This document shows, one piece after another, positions 8,765-17,142 of a stretch of DNA of 64,000 nucleotides. The notes below the pieces were generated by a model. It was not told the origin of the DNA and searched no databases. It saw only the letters and a list, made by a program, of their open reading frames with translations. Within the stretch, counting starts at the first letter, position 1. Each line of letters begins with the position of its first letter. The translations under genes and the position numbers were made by a program. The stretch comes from Pseudomonas fluorescens Q2-87 (GTDB lineage Bacteria; Pseudomonadota; Gammaproteobacteria; Pseudomonadales; Pseudomonadaceae), in assembly GCF_000281895.1 (NCBI RefSeq), contig NZ_CM001558.1, forward strand, positions 4,654,556 to 4,718,555. The letters are read 5' to 3'.

Positions 8765-8965
8765 GTGACGAAAGACGAACTGCGCGCGGAACTTGAGCGC
8801 CAGGAACAACGTTACAAGGAAGTTTACGGCGGGGAAGTCACCACCTATGCCGCTCAACCTGAACCGGAACGCAAACCCTGGCGCAAACGCGCCACCGTTC
8901 AGGACCAGGCCTTCACCCAGGAACTTCAGAAAATGGAAAAAGAACTAAAAGCCGAAGAGCAGTGA
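8765..8965 (+). CDS. Small charged hypothetical protein, 66 residues
   Basis: Not recognised by function. The protein is very hydrophilic and predicted helical: [23 protein letters not shown] at the start, a central segment rich in Pro, Arg and Lys ([12 protein letters not shown]), then a Glu/Lys helix ending KELKAEEQ. It begins at GTG 8765, preceded by TTAGGT eight bases upstream. There is no signal peptide or membrane helix. It sits alone behind a long structured leader and is followed by a perfect 10-bp hairpin. Codon use looks like that of its neighbours, so I take it as real, but its role is unknown. Confidence 0.7.
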   Translation: MTKDELRAELERQEQRYKEVYGGEVTTYAAQPEPERKPWRKRATVQDQAFTQELQKMEKELKAEEQ

Positions 8966-9332
8966 TGCGCCGGCCGGATGTTCTTGTGAAGCAGTCTGCG
9001 GCCGACACCCGGGCCGCAGACCGATAACGGGCGCCTGCCATGAGCGGGCCGTCACCTCCCCAAGCCCAACGCTCGGGAGGAACCCAGGACTCACAGTTCT
9101 TTCAGATATTTCAGACAACCGTCTGGCACGCCTTTCAGTGTCGAGACGAGGCATGCCTGCCGCCCTTTCCGCCCCTGAATCAAAGGGTTGCGCACCCCGC
9201 TGGACACCTTGTACCAGAGGGTTTCCTACAAATTATTTCGTTGAAGAATGTTACCGATGAGCAGGCAGTGCATCGATTACCCAGGTTTTCTGGCATAATC
9301 GCGCCCCCTTATGACCGGGTCAGAAAACCTTC
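8966..9332. other. Gene-free stretch before pitA, with a 10-bp hairpin
   Basis: No convincing gene; open frames here lack ribosome sites and family resemblance. A perfect inverted repeat GTCTGCGGCC (8994-9003) / GGCCGCAGAC (9012-9021) follows the small gene but has no T-run, so it may be a transcript end or processing site. CATAAT at 9294-9299 could be the pitA -10 box; I cannot see a matching -35. Confidence 0.5.
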
Positions 9333-10808
9333 ATGATCGATTTATTCAGCGGACTGGATGCTTGGGTGCTTGTGAGCCTCTTGCTCGCCCTGGCTTTTGT
9401 CCTCGCCTTCGAGTTCATCAACGGCTTTCATGACACCGCTAACGCGGTTGCCACTGTTATCTACACCAAAGCCATGCCGCCTCACCTGGCGGTGTTCTTT
9501 TCCGGTGTGTTCAACTTCCTCGGTGTGCTGTTGGGCGGCGTGGGGGTGGCGTATGCCATCGTCCACCTGTTGCCCGTGGAGCTGCTGATCAATGTGAACA
9601 CCGGACACGGGCTGGCCATGGTGTTTTCGCTGCTCGCAGCGGCCATCACCTGGAACCTGGGCACCTGGTATTTCGGTATCCCGGCTTCCAGTTCCCACAC
9701 CTTGATCGGTTCGATCCTCGGCGTGGGCCTGGCCAACGCATTGATCAACGATATCCCGTTGGCCGACGGCGTGAACTGGCAGAAGGCGATCGATATCGGT
9801 GCCTCCCTGGTGTTCTCGCCGATGGCGGGTTTCCTGGTCGCCGCCCTGGTATTGATTGGCCTCAAGGCATGGCGCCCGTTGTCGAAGATGCACAAGACAC
9901 CGGAACAGCGCCGCAAGATCGACGACAAGAAACATCCGCCGTTCTGGAATCGCTTGGTATTGGTGATTTCGGCCATGGCCGTCAGCTTTGTCCATGGCTC
10001 AAACGATGGCCAGAAAGGCATCGGCCTGATCATGCTGGTGCTGATCGGCATCGTGCCCTCGCAGTTCGTACTCGACCTGAGCAGCACCACCTATCAGATC
10101 GAGCGAACCCGTGACGCGACCCTGCACTTGAGCCAGTTCTACAAGCGCAACAACGAATCACTGGGCGAATTCCTGGCGCTGGGCAAAAGCGTGGAAGGCG
10201 ATCTGCCGGAGAAATTCCGTTGCAACCCGCAGCAGACCGAGCCGACCATCAATGCCCTGCTCGACACGCTCAAAGGCGTGGCCGACTATCATTCGTTGCC
10301 GTCGGAAAGCCGTATCGAAGTGCGTCGCTACCTGCTCTGCCTGGATGACACGGCGAAGAAGGTCGGTAAATTGCCAGGCCTGGCGGCCCGTGAGAAAGAC
10401 GACCTGAACAAGCTGCGCAAAGACCTGACCGGCACCACCGAATACGCGCCGTTCTGGGTGATCCTGGCGGTTGCACTGGCGCTGGGCCTGGGCACCATGG
10501 TCGGCTGGAAGCGCGTGGTACTGACCATTGGCGAGAAGATCGGCAAGCAAGGCATGACTTACGCCCAGGGCATGTCGGCGCAGATCACCACCGCGTGCAT
10601 GATCGGCTTGGCGAACATCTTCAGCCTGCCGGTTTCCACCACCCATGTATTGTCCTCGGGCGTGGCCGGCACCATGGTCGCCAACAAGAGCGGCCTGCAA
10701 GGCGGCACCGTGCGCAATATCCTGCTGGCCTGGGTATTGACCCTGCCGGCGACGGTGGCGCTGTCGGCCGGGCTGTTCTGGCTGGCGTCCATCGCCCTCG
10801 GCAGCTGA
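9333..10808 (+). CDS. pitA: PiT-family low-affinity inorganic phosphate transporter
   Basis: Inner-membrane carrier that moves metal-phosphate with protons. The 491 residues contain both PiT signatures: N-terminal FEFINGFHDTANAVATVIYT and the second-half HGSNDGQKGIGLIML, plus the serine-rich GIPASSSHTLIGS and its echo LPVSTTHVLSSGVAG. A soluble loop of about 120 residues (roughly 250-370) sits between the halves, as in longer bacterial PitA proteins. A strong intrinsic terminator follows. It stands alone; no pap/PhoU-like partner gene adjoins it. Confidence 0.93.
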   Translation: MIDLFSGLDAWVLVSLLLALAFVLAFEFINGFHDTANAVATVIYTKAMPPHLAVFFSGVFNFLGVLLGGVGVAYAIVHLLPVELLINVNTGHGLAMVFSLLAAAITWNLGTWYFGIPASSSHTLIGSILGVGLANALINDIPLADGVNWQKAIDIGASLVFSPMAGFLVAALVLIGLKAWRPLSKMHKTPEQRRKIDDKKHPPFWNRLVLVISAMAVSFVHGSNDGQKGIGLIMLVLIGIVPSQFVLDLSSTTYQIERTRDATLHLSQFYKRNNESLGEFLALGKSVEGDLPEKFRCNPQQTEPTINALLDTLKGVADYHSLPSESRIEVRRYLLCLDDTAKKVGKLPGLAAREKDDLNKLRKDLTGTTEYAPFWVILAVALALGLGTMVGWKRVVLTIGEKIGKQGMTYAQGMSAQITTACMIGLANIFSLPVSTTHVLSSGVAGTMVANKSGLQGGTVRNILLAWVLTLPATVALSAGLFWLASIALGS

Positions 10809-10822
10809 TTCCAGCGGCCCAT

Positions 10823-10859
10823 AAAAAAGGTGCGACCCTCATAGGTCGCACCTTTTTTT
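10823..10859 (+). terminator. Intrinsic terminator of pitA
   Basis: AAAAAAGGTGCGACC, a six-base loop, then GGTCGCACCTTTTTTT: a strong GC stem flanked by A and T runs, able to work in both directions. It starts 14 bp after the pitA stop. Confidence 0.95.
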
Positions 10860-10883
10860 ACGCTAAAATATTGATCAGAACAC

Positions 10884-10973
10884 TGTGGGAGCGGGCTTGC
10901 TCGCGAAAGCGGTGTGCCAGTCACTCTATAAATAACCGACACGACGTCTTCGCGAGCAAGCCCGCTCCCACAG
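10884..10973. repeat. REPIN between pitA and the ccoM-like gene
   Basis: Facing arms TGTGGGAGCGGGCTTGCTCG and complement, about 45 bp apart, between two intrinsic terminators of genes on opposite strands. Confidence 0.9.
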
Positions 10974-11000
10974 GGTTCCGTGTGGAACAGAAAATTTGGC

Positions 11001-11027
11001 AAAAAAAAAGGGCGACCGAAGTCGCCC
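11001..11027 (-). terminator. Intrinsic terminator of the ccoM-like gene
   Basis: On the minus strand the sequence reads GGGCGAC-TTCG-GTCGCCC followed by nine T. It begins 36 bp after the stop of the 38-codon gene and shows that the small gene is its own transcription unit. Confidence 0.93.
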
Positions 11028-11062
11028 AAAATGCCTTGCGTGCTCGTTGTAGCCGGAAAGAC

Positions 11063-11179
11063 CTACGGTTTTTTGCGTTTGTGTGCATCTTTCCAGATGA
11101 ATAATCCAAAGCCTGCGAAAAACACGAACATGAGGCCGACCGTCAACACCCCGGCAAACACCACATTATCGAAAAACAT
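11063..11179 (-). CDS. ccoM: CcoM-like small subunit of cbb3 cytochrome oxidase, 38 residues
   Basis: A 38-codon gene starting at ATG 11179, with AGGAGG about seven bases upstream. The product begins MFFDNVVFAGVLTVGLM, forms a single membrane helix (about 7-29) and ends in a charged tail, WKDAHKRKKP. This pattern resembles CcoM, the single-helix subunit found with cbb3 oxidase in P. stutzeri, where it helps assembly or stability. Two Anr/FNR-type palindromes lie 70-130 bp upstream and a clean terminator lies downstream, which fits low-oxygen control of a respiratory subunit. The cbb3 genes themselves are not in this window. Family assignment is from memory of the sequence pattern. Confidence 0.78.
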   Translation of the reverse strand: MFFDNVVFAGVLTVGLMFVFFAGFGLFIWKDAHKRKKP

Positions 11180-11245
11180 GACTGGCCTCCTGGTCTTGCC
11201 CCTGTTGCGATGGGTTCAAGTTAACCAATCAGGCCTGGATAAGAA

Positions 11246-11259
11246 TTGACCGGGGTCAA
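11246..11259. promoter_or_regulatory. Anr/FNR box upstream of the ccoM-like gene
   Basis: TTGACCGGGGTCAA: perfect 5-bp arms TTGAC/GTCAA with a four-base spacer, in line with TTGAT-N4-ATCAA. Its centre is 73 bp before the start codon. If it sits at -41.5, RNA would begin near 11211, leaving a leader of about 30 bases. Confidence 0.8.
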
Positions 11260-11295
11260 TAACGCCCGCAACGGGGCGCAAAGGTGGGGGAATAA

Positions 11296-11309
11296 CTGAT
11301 CTGCATCAA
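11296..11309. promoter_or_regulatory. Second Anr/FNR-type box
   Basis: CTGATCTGCATCAA has one mismatch to TTGAT-N4-ATCAA. It is 50 bp beyond the first box, between the ccoM-like gene and the small gene at 11324. It may be an upstream accessory site. Confidence 0.6.
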
Positions 11310-11323
11310 TGGATCGAGGGGGT

Positions 11324-11485
11324 TCAGCGCTTTTTCGGTTTGTTTTTCGGTTTTTTCTTCGGCTTGCCCAGCGGCATGGCCTGCTCGAAAGCCTGGCGAA
11401 CTTCATTGAGGCGCTTTTCGTTGAGGTCGTGAACGCGCTTGGCGCGCTCAGCACTGAGGTCAATCAGTTTGTCGTCTTGGCTCAT
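11324..11485 (-). CDS. Small lysine-rich hypothetical protein, 53 residues
   Basis: Not recognised. Starting at ATG 11485 the product MSQDDKLIDLSAERAKRVHDLNEKR is a charged amphipathic helix followed by a basic tail (GKPKKKPKNKPKKR). No membrane segment or signal peptide. There is no strong ribosome site; a longer frame runs upstream to 11623 but its N-terminus looks non-coding. The basic tail suggests nucleic-acid or acidic-surface binding, an inference only. It lies between the ccoM-like gene and another small gene, all on the minus strand. Confidence 0.6.
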   Translation of the reverse strand: MSQDDKLIDLSAERAKRVHDLNEKRLNEVRQAFEQAMPLGKPKKKPKNKPKKR

Positions 11486-11579
11486 GGTGTGTCGGCATCG
11501 TGCAGTAAATGGCGGATACGCCCATGATGCGGGCTGTTGGCGGCGTTGACCAGCCTGCTCGCCTTGACCAATACCTGAA

Positions 11580-11921
11580 TCAGATCTGGATATCGACCCA
11601 CAGGCCTTGGCGCGACTCATCATCGATCAACGGCACCACGGGCACGGTATTATCGGCGTTCAGTTCGGTGCCCGGCACGGCCAAATGTTCTCCGGGGTCT
11701 TCATCGGCTTCACGGCGTCGCTTGTCGCGTTCCTGTTGACGACGTTGTTCCTCACGCAGCAGCAGCGCGCCCTCTTCCGGATCACGGTTTTGCAGGTCGA
11801 TAGTGCTTTCGTTGGAGCTTTGCTGTACCGGCACCACGGGCGGTATATCCGGTCGTTGGCGAACCGGATCCTGCTGAGCGGTGATGGGTACGACGCTCAA
11901 TGGGAGCATGGGTGGCAACAT
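11580..11921 (-). CDS. Hypothetical proline- and charge-rich protein, 113 residues
   Basis: Function unknown. The start at ATG 11921 has AAGGAG seven bases upstream. The N-terminal half is Pro/Val-rich (MLPPMLPLSVVPITAQQ, RPDIPPVVPVQQ); a central Arg/Glu helix (LLLREEQRRQQERDKRRRE) follows; the C-terminus is acidic and ends LWVDIQI. It looks largely disordered. I recall Pseudomonas homologues wrongly labelled aspartate-semialdehyde dehydrogenase; no such domain is present. It is divergent from rapA, with about 250 bp between the two starts. Confidence 0.75.
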   Translation of the reverse strand: MLPPMLPLSVVPITAQQDPVRQRPDIPPVVPVQQSSNESTIDLQNRDPEEGALLLREEQRRQQERDKRRREADEDPGEHLAVPGTELNADNTVPVVPLIDDESRQGLWVDIQI

Positions 11922-12170
11922 AAAGGTCTCCTTGTCTTCAGGTTGTCGGCTATGAATGGGGCAGCTTGAACCGCCGGTCTGAAACTTGTGACCCGGTTGG
12001 CATTGCAGCAATCCCCGGGGCCGAGCTAGTTGGATCGCTCCGCTCGCTTAAGTTCCATGCCGCCGAGCGAAGAATCCGCACCACAGCAGCGTGGCGCGTA
12101 CGTAATTTCTTTGGTCTGAAGGATCATTCCGTTAAGATAACCGGCTTTTTCAGGGCGGGAGTCAGGCAGC

Positions 12171-15017
12171 ATGGCGCAGCAGTATCAACCGGGGCAACGC
12201 TGGATCAGTGACAGCGAAGCCGAGCTGGGTTTAGGCACCGTTCTGGCACAGGACGGCCGCTTGTTGACCGTGCTCTATCCGGCCACTGGCGACACTCGCC
12301 AGTACGCGCTACGGAATGCGCCCCTCACCCGTGTACGGTTTTCCCCGGGCGATGTGATCACTCACTTCGAAGGTTGGAAAATGACCGTGCGCGAAGTCGA
12401 CGATGTCGATGGACTGCTGGTCTATCACGGCCTCAACGGGCAGAACGAAGTCGTTACGCTGCCGGAAACCCAGCTGTCGAACTTCATCCAGTTCCGCCTG
12501 GCCAGCGACCGTCTGTTCGCCGGCCAGATCGACCCGCTGGCCTGGTTCTCCCTGCGCTACCACACCCTGGAACACACCAGTCGCCAACTGCAGTCTTCGC
12601 TTTGGGGCCTGGGCGGCGTGCGCGCCCAACCCATCGCCCACCAACTGCATATTGCCCGTGAAGTGGCCGACCGCATCGCACCGCGGGTATTGCTGGCGGA
12701 CGAAGTGGGCCTGGGCAAGACCATCGAGGCCGGCCTGGTCATCCACCGTCAACTGCTCTCCGGCCGCGCCAACCGCGTGTTGATCCTGGTGCCGGAAAAC
12801 CTCCAGCACCAGTGGCTGGTGGAAATGCGTCGACGCTTCAACCTGCAGGTTGCGCTGTTCGACGAAGAACGCTTCATCGAAAGCGATGCCAGCAACCCGT
12901 TCGAAGACACTCAGTTGGCCCTGGTGGCGCTGGAGTGGCTGGTGGACGACGAGAAGGCCCAGGACGCGCTGTTCGCCGCCGGCTGGGACCTGATGGTGGT
13001 CGACGAAGCCCACCACCTGGTGTGGCACGAAGATCAGGCCAGCCCGCAATACGCGCTGGTCGAGCAACTGGCCGAAACCATCCCCGGCGTGCTGCTGTTG
13101 ACCGCCACCCCGGAACAACTGGGCCAGGACAGCCACTTCGCCCGCCTGCGCCTGCTGGACCCGAACCGCTTTCATGACCTCAAGGCCTTCCGCGCCGAGA
13201 GCGAGAACTATCGCCCGGTGGCCGAAGCCGTGCAGGAGCTACTGGACAAGGGTCGCCTTTCGCCTGCGGCCCACAAGACTATCCAGGGTTTCCTGGGCAA
13301 CGAAGGCGAGGCCTTGCTGACCGCTGTCAATGATGGCGATGTCGAAGCCAGCGCCCGCCTGGTGCGCGAACTGCTGGACCGCCACGGCACCGGCCGCGTG
13401 CTGTTTCGCAACACCCGCGCCGCCGTGCAGGGCTTCCCTGAGCGCAAGCTGCACGCTTATCCGTTGCCGTGCCCGGATGAATACCTCGAGCTGCCCCTGG
13501 GCGATCATCCCGAGCTGTATCCGGAAGTCAGCTTCCAGGCACAGCCGGACGCCAGCGAAGAAGAACGCTGGTGGCGCTTCGACCCGCGCGTCGAATGGCT
13601 CATCGACACCCTGAAGATGCTCAAGCGAACCAAAGTGCTGGTGATCTGTGCCCACGCGGAAACCGCCATGGACCTGGAAGACGCCCTGCGCGTGCGTTCC
13701 GGCATCCCGGCCACGGTTTTCCATGAAGGCATGAATATCCTTGAGCGTGACCGCGCGGCGGCCTATTTCGCTGATGAAGAGTTTGGCGCCCAGGTGTTGA
13801 TCTGCTCGGAAATCGGCAGTGAGGGTCGTAACTTCCAATTCGCCCATCACCTGGTGCTGTTCGATCTGCCGTCGCACCCGGACCTGCTGGAACAACGAAT
13901 CGGTCGCCTGGACCGGATCGGCCAGAAGCACACCATCGAGCTGCATGTGCCGTATCTGGAAACCAGCCCGCAAGCGCGCCTGTTCCAGTGGTATCACGAA
14001 GCCCTGAACGCTTTCCTCAACACGTGCCCGACCGGCAACGCCTTGCAGCATCAGTTCGGCCCGCGCCTGCTGCCATTGCTGGAAGAAGCCGACGACGGCC
14101 AATGGCAAGCCCTGATCGACGAGGCCCGCACCGAACGCGAGCGCCTGGAAGCCGAGCTGCATACCGGTCGCGACCGTTTGCTGGAGCTCAACTCCGGCGG
14201 CGCGGGTGAAGGCGATGCGCTGGTGGAAGCCATTCTTGAGCAGGACGACCAGTTTGCCCTGCCGATCTACATGGAAACCCTGTTCGACGCGTTCGGCATC
14301 GACAGCGAGGACCATTCGGAAAACGCGCTGATTCTCAAGCCGAGCGAAAAAATGCTCGACGCCAGCTTCCCGCTGGGCGACGACGAAGGCGTGACCATTA
14401 CTTACGACCGCAACCAGGCGCTGTCTCGCGAAGACATGCAGTTCATCACGTGGGAGCACCCGATGGTGCAAGGTGGCATGGACCTGGTGCTGTCCGGCTC
14501 CATGGGCAACACCGCCGTGGCGCTGATCAAGAACAAGGCCCTCAAGCCTGGCACCGTGTTGCTGGAGCTGCTCTACGTCAGCGAAGTGGTTGCCCCGCGC
14601 TCACTGCAACTGGGGCGCTACCTGCCACCGGCCGCCCTGCGCTGCCTGCTGGACACCAACGGCAACGACCTGGCCGCCCGGGTCACGTTCGAAACCCTCA
14701 ATGACCAGCTCGAAAGCGTGCCCCGCGCCAGCGCCAACAAGTTCATCCAGGCCCAACGCGACCAGCTCACGCCACGGATCAACGCCGGCGAAGAGAAGAT
14801 CGCCCCGCGCCACGCCGAACGCGTAGCCGAGGCCCAGCGGCGCCTGGCCGCCGATACCGATGAGGAACTGGCGCGCCTGACCGCCCTGCAAGCAGTCAAC
14901 CCGACCGTGCGCGACAGCGAGCTGGTGGCCCTGCGCCAACAGCGCGAACAAGGCCTGGCGATGCTTGAGAAGGCGGCTTTGCGCCTGGAGGCGATTCGGG
15001 TGTTGGTGGCGGGTTGA
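12171..15017 (+). CDS. rapA: RNA polymerase-associated ATPase RapA (HepA)
   Basis: Swi2/Snf2-type ATPase that binds RNA polymerase and aids its recycling. Full length at 948 residues. N-terminal tandem Tudor-like region (about 1-110, opening [20 protein letters not shown]) is followed by the helicase core: Walker [14 protein letters not shown] with Lys183, DEAH box Asp278-His281 (VVDEAHH), LLTATP as motif III, and C-lobe motifs [11 protein letters not shown] and [10 protein letters not shown]. The RapA-specific C-terminal region runs to the end. GGGAG lies upstream of the ATG. Monocistronic, ending at a compact palindrome shared with the convergent gene. Confidence 0.97.
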   Translation: MAQQYQPGQRWISDSEAELGLGTVLAQDGRLLTVLYPATGDTRQYALRNAPLTRVRFSPGDVITHFEGWKMTVREVDDVDGLLVYHGLNGQNEVVTLPETQLSNFIQFRLASDRLFAGQIDPLAWFSLRYHTLEHTSRQLQSSLWGLGGVRAQPIAHQLHIAREVADRIAPRVLLADEVGLGKTIEAGLVIHRQLLSGRANRVLILVPENLQHQWLVEMRRRFNLQVALFDEERFIESDASNPFEDTQLALVALEWLVDDEKAQDALFAAGWDLMVVDEAHHLVWHEDQASPQYALVEQLAETIPGVLLLTATPEQLGQDSHFARLRLLDPNRFHDLKAFRAESENYRPVAEAVQELLDKGRLSPAAHKTIQGFLGNEGEALLTAVNDGDVEASARLVRELLDRHGTGRVLFRNTRAAVQGFPERKLHAYPLPCPDEYLELPLGDHPELYPEVSFQAQPDASEEERWWRFDPRVEWLIDTLKMLKRTKVLVICAHAETAMDLEDALRVRSGIPATVFHEGMNILERDRAAAYFADEEFGAQVLICSEIGSEGRNFQFAHHLVLFDLPSHPDLLEQRIGRLDRIGQKHTIELHVPYLETSPQARLFQWYHEALNAFLNTCPTGNALQHQFGPRLLPLLEEADDGQWQALIDEARTERERLEAELHTGRDRLLELNSGGAGEGDALVEAILEQDDQFALPIYMETLFDAFGIDSEDHSENALILKPSEKMLDASFPLGDDEGVTITYDRNQALSREDMQFITWEHPMVQGGMDLVLSGSMGNTAVALIKNKALKPGTVLLELLYVSEVVAPRSLQLGRYLPPAALRCLLDTNGNDLAARVTFETLNDQLESVPRASANKFIQAQRDQLTPRINAGEEKIAPRHAERVAEAQRRLAADTDEELARLTALQAVNPTVRDSELVALRQQREQGLAMLEKAALRLEAIRVLVAG

Positions 15018-15048
15018 TTAACCCGATTCACCTGTAACACAGAGCTTA

Positions 15049-15078
15049 CGTGGTGAGGGAGCTTGCTCCCTCACCACG
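15049..15078. repeat. Perfect 30-bp REP palindrome between convergent genes
   Basis: Two perfect 14-base arms (CGTGGTGAGGGAGC and its complement) separated by TT. It sits 31 bp after rapA and immediately beside the end of the gene on the other strand, so it can form a hairpin in both transcripts. It resembles a collapsed second-type REP. Confidence 0.85.
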
Positions 15079-15079
15079 T

Positions 15080-15922
15080 TCAGGGGCTGTAATACCCCAC
15101 CGCCACGAGGAAATGCCCGACCTTCTTCAGGTACGCGTGCTTGTCCTCGACCTTGCCGGTCACTGGGTTTTTCCAGCGATACTCATACTCCCCCGCGTCC
15201 TGCTTGCCGATCATGGCCAGGATCGGCTCGCCCACCGGCTTGCCATCCGGGTCCTTGATCTTCGAGAAGTCGGTATTGATCAAACGCAGATTGGTGCCGT
15301 GGCCCACGTACCGCCGAGTGTCGAGGTCAACGACAAAGACATACAGGTCATCCTGCAAGTAACCGCCCTTGAGGGAATTGATCGCCGTCAACGTCGCTTT
15401 CTCATTCTTCAGCAAATCGCTCGAAGCCTTGTCCAGCAGCGCCTTGGCCTGTTCGGCAGAAGCCCGTGGCAGATAGTAGCCGACGGCCAGGATTCGCTCA
15501 CCGACCCGTTGGAAGTACACATGCTTGCGCTCGACCTTGCCGTCCGCCCAGTTCTGCCAGCGGTATTCGGCCTGCTGGATGCCGCTGGCCTCGGGGGTTT
15601 TAAGGGCGTCCTTGAACGCTTTGCGCAGGTCCGGTCCGAGGATCTCGGACACGTCGCGCCCAATCAGCGCCGACGACGGCCCACCGCTGGCGAGCATCAC
15701 GCCTTGGGTATCCACCACGAAGACGTAGCGGTCCTTGTCGACGAACTCCCCTTGGCGACTGAAGGCGGCAAACGCCTTGTCGCCATTGTCGTGGTAATAG
15801 GCCAAGGCCTTTTCCAGCAGCGCCCGGGCTGCCTGGCCGTCGTCGGGTGTCGCGGCATGAACCGCTGGCAGCCCCAGCACCAGCATTACGCCCAACCAGG
15901 CCATCCTACGAAAAAACCCCAT
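15080..15922 (-). CDS. Exported double Cache-domain protein
   Basis: Predicted periplasmic ligand-binding protein of unknown ligand. The start at ATG 15922 (MGFFRRMAWLG) has GAGGGG upstream and gives 280 residues with a signal peptide cleaved near AVHA-ATPDD. Two similar units follow, each with a helix and then a beta-rich PAS-like fold: YVFVVDTQGVMLASGG..YYLPR and YVFVVDLDTRRYVGHG..YYSP. Each ends in a WxxxxxGKVExKHxYxxxVG..AVGYY pattern. There is no transmembrane signalling domain, so it may feed a partner sensor or scavenge a ligand. Monocistronic by context. Confidence 0.85.
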   Translation of the reverse strand: MGFFRRMAWLGVMLVLGLPAVHAATPDDGQAARALLEKALAYYHDNGDKAFAAFSRQGEFVDKDRYVFVVDTQGVMLASGGPSSALIGRDVSEILGPDLRKAFKDALKTPEASGIQQAEYRWQNWADGKVERKHVYFQRVGERILAVGYYLPRASAEQAKALLDKASSDLLKNEKATLTAINSLKGGYLQDDLYVFVVDLDTRRYVGHGTNLRLINTDFSKIKDPDGKPVGEPILAMIGKQDAGEYEYRWKNPVTGKVEDKHAYLKKVGHFLVAVGYYSP

Positions 15923-16031
15923 ACGCGCGCCCCTCGTTCTTGTTGGTGTCTCAAGAGCGTAGACGGCGCGGGGTGATGTGGGAGTATTCAGGAAACTGTG
16001 TTGGGGCAATGCAGTTTTGACCGGGACAAAG

Positions 16032-16109
16032 CCATCGCGAGCAAGCTCGCTTTCACTAGGGGCTAGCCGGCCTCTGCATAACCTGGGGGAGCGAGCTTGC
16101 TCGCGATGG
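16032..16109. repeat. REPIN, arms in reverse order
   Basis: CCATCGCGAGCAAGCTCGCT at the left and GGAGCGAGCTTGCTCGCGAT at the right, about 38 bp apart, between the Cache gene start and the end of the coiled-coil gene. Confidence 0.85.
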
Positions 16110-16156
16110 GGTACTGACTGCCCCCATCAACTCTCGGGCAAGTTCTCACAGGTTTG

Positions 16157-17035
16157 TCATTGAGCCCGGGCACTGAGCTGCTGCTGCAGATGCTGGATCT
16201 GCGCTTGCAGGGTATTGATATTGCGGGTGACCTGGCCGCGGAAGGCGTCGAACTCGGCCGTGTTGCCGTTATCCTGCTGACTCTTGAGCACGACTATCTC
16301 CTGCTCGAGACGCTCGATAGCTGAGTTGGAGGTGGCTCTTTTCAGCGCAGTGATGTCAGCGCCGATGCTCTTGAGCTGGGCATCCAGGGCACCGCCCTCG
16401 CCTTGGTTCTTCAGGGCGGTGACTTCAGCCGACAACGCCTTGACCTGTGCCTGGAGCTCCTTGTTGGAAGCTTGCAGCTGAGTGTTGGCGTTCTGCTGTT
16501 CATTGGCTTGGGCAATGATCTGGGCCAGTTCCTTGTCCAGGTCGGCGGACGGACCGAACGTGGCTTGCTGTGCTTTGTATTGTTCCTGCAGCTTGCTGTC
16601 GAACTGCCGGCTCTGCTCTTGCAGCTTGGTGTCCAACTGCTTGATCTGCAATTTCAAGGCTTCACTGTCGCTCATGACGTTGGACTGCCCAGCGACCACT
16701 TTGCCGGAAATGTCCTGCAAACGCCCCGCTGCATCCTCACTGATCCGGGCGAAGCTTTCCTGGGTGGCCACCAGTTGCTGTTCCATCAGGGAAATCTGCT
16801 GGAAGCTCCACCAGGCGAGAAAGCCAAAGGCACACAGCAACGCGCCGACCAATGCCCACAGCGGCCCGGTGCTGGGCCCCTTGACCTTGGCCTTGGCCGC
16901 AGCAGCGGGCGCCGGGCGCGCCTGCACGTGAGGCGGGCGGTTGGGCAGGAAATCATCGTCATCGGGAATGTCGGCCCGCATCCGCAGGCTCGGTACATCA
17001 TCGAAGTCGTCGTTGGCATCGTTACGCATGGGCAT
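16157..17035 (-). CDS. Single-pass membrane protein with long coiled coil
   Basis: Unknown function. Start taken at ATG 17035 (MPMRNDANDD), with AAAGG nine bases upstream; 292 residues. The acidic N-terminal cytoplasmic segment (DDFDDVPSLRMRADIPDDDD) and a Pro/Ala linker lead to one membrane helix (about 59-79, PLWALVGALLCAFGFLAWW). A long Gln/Lys/Glu-rich coiled coil then runs from about 80 to the C-terminus (LKLQIKQLDTKLQEQ, ALSAEVTALKNQ). The topology suggests a periplasmic coiled coil and perhaps an envelope or division-related scaffold, but that is a guess. Confidence 0.8.
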   Translation of the reverse strand: MPMRNDANDDFDDVPSLRMRADIPDDDDFLPNRPPHVQARPAPAAAAKAKVKGPSTGPLWALVGALLCAFGFLAWWSFQQISLMEQQLVATQESFARISEDAAGRLQDISGKVVAGQSNVMSDSEALKLQIKQLDTKLQEQSRQFDSKLQEQYKAQQATFGPSADLDKELAQIIAQANEQQNANTQLQASNKELQAQVKALSAEVTALKNQGEGGALDAQLKSIGADITALKRATSNSAIERLEQEIVVLKSQQDNGNTAEFDAFRGQVTRNINTLQAQIQHLQQQLSARAQ

Positions 17036-17142
17036 GAGCTGAACCTTTGGGAAACCGGCAATGGCTTGATGCGGCGAGTATAACCCCCTCGCCCGCCGCA
17101 CCGATTGACCCCGAACCTGGCACTCGGTTCACGGCGGGCCGA

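Noticed and set aside
9040..9336. 98-codon open frame before pitA
   Set aside because: No good ribosome site, a composition unlike its neighbours, and it overlaps the likely pitA promoter and start codon.
11580..11921. Possible label aspartate-semialdehyde dehydrogenase
   Set aside because: The 113-residue product has no Rossmann fold or active-site cysteine; it is low-complexity and charged.
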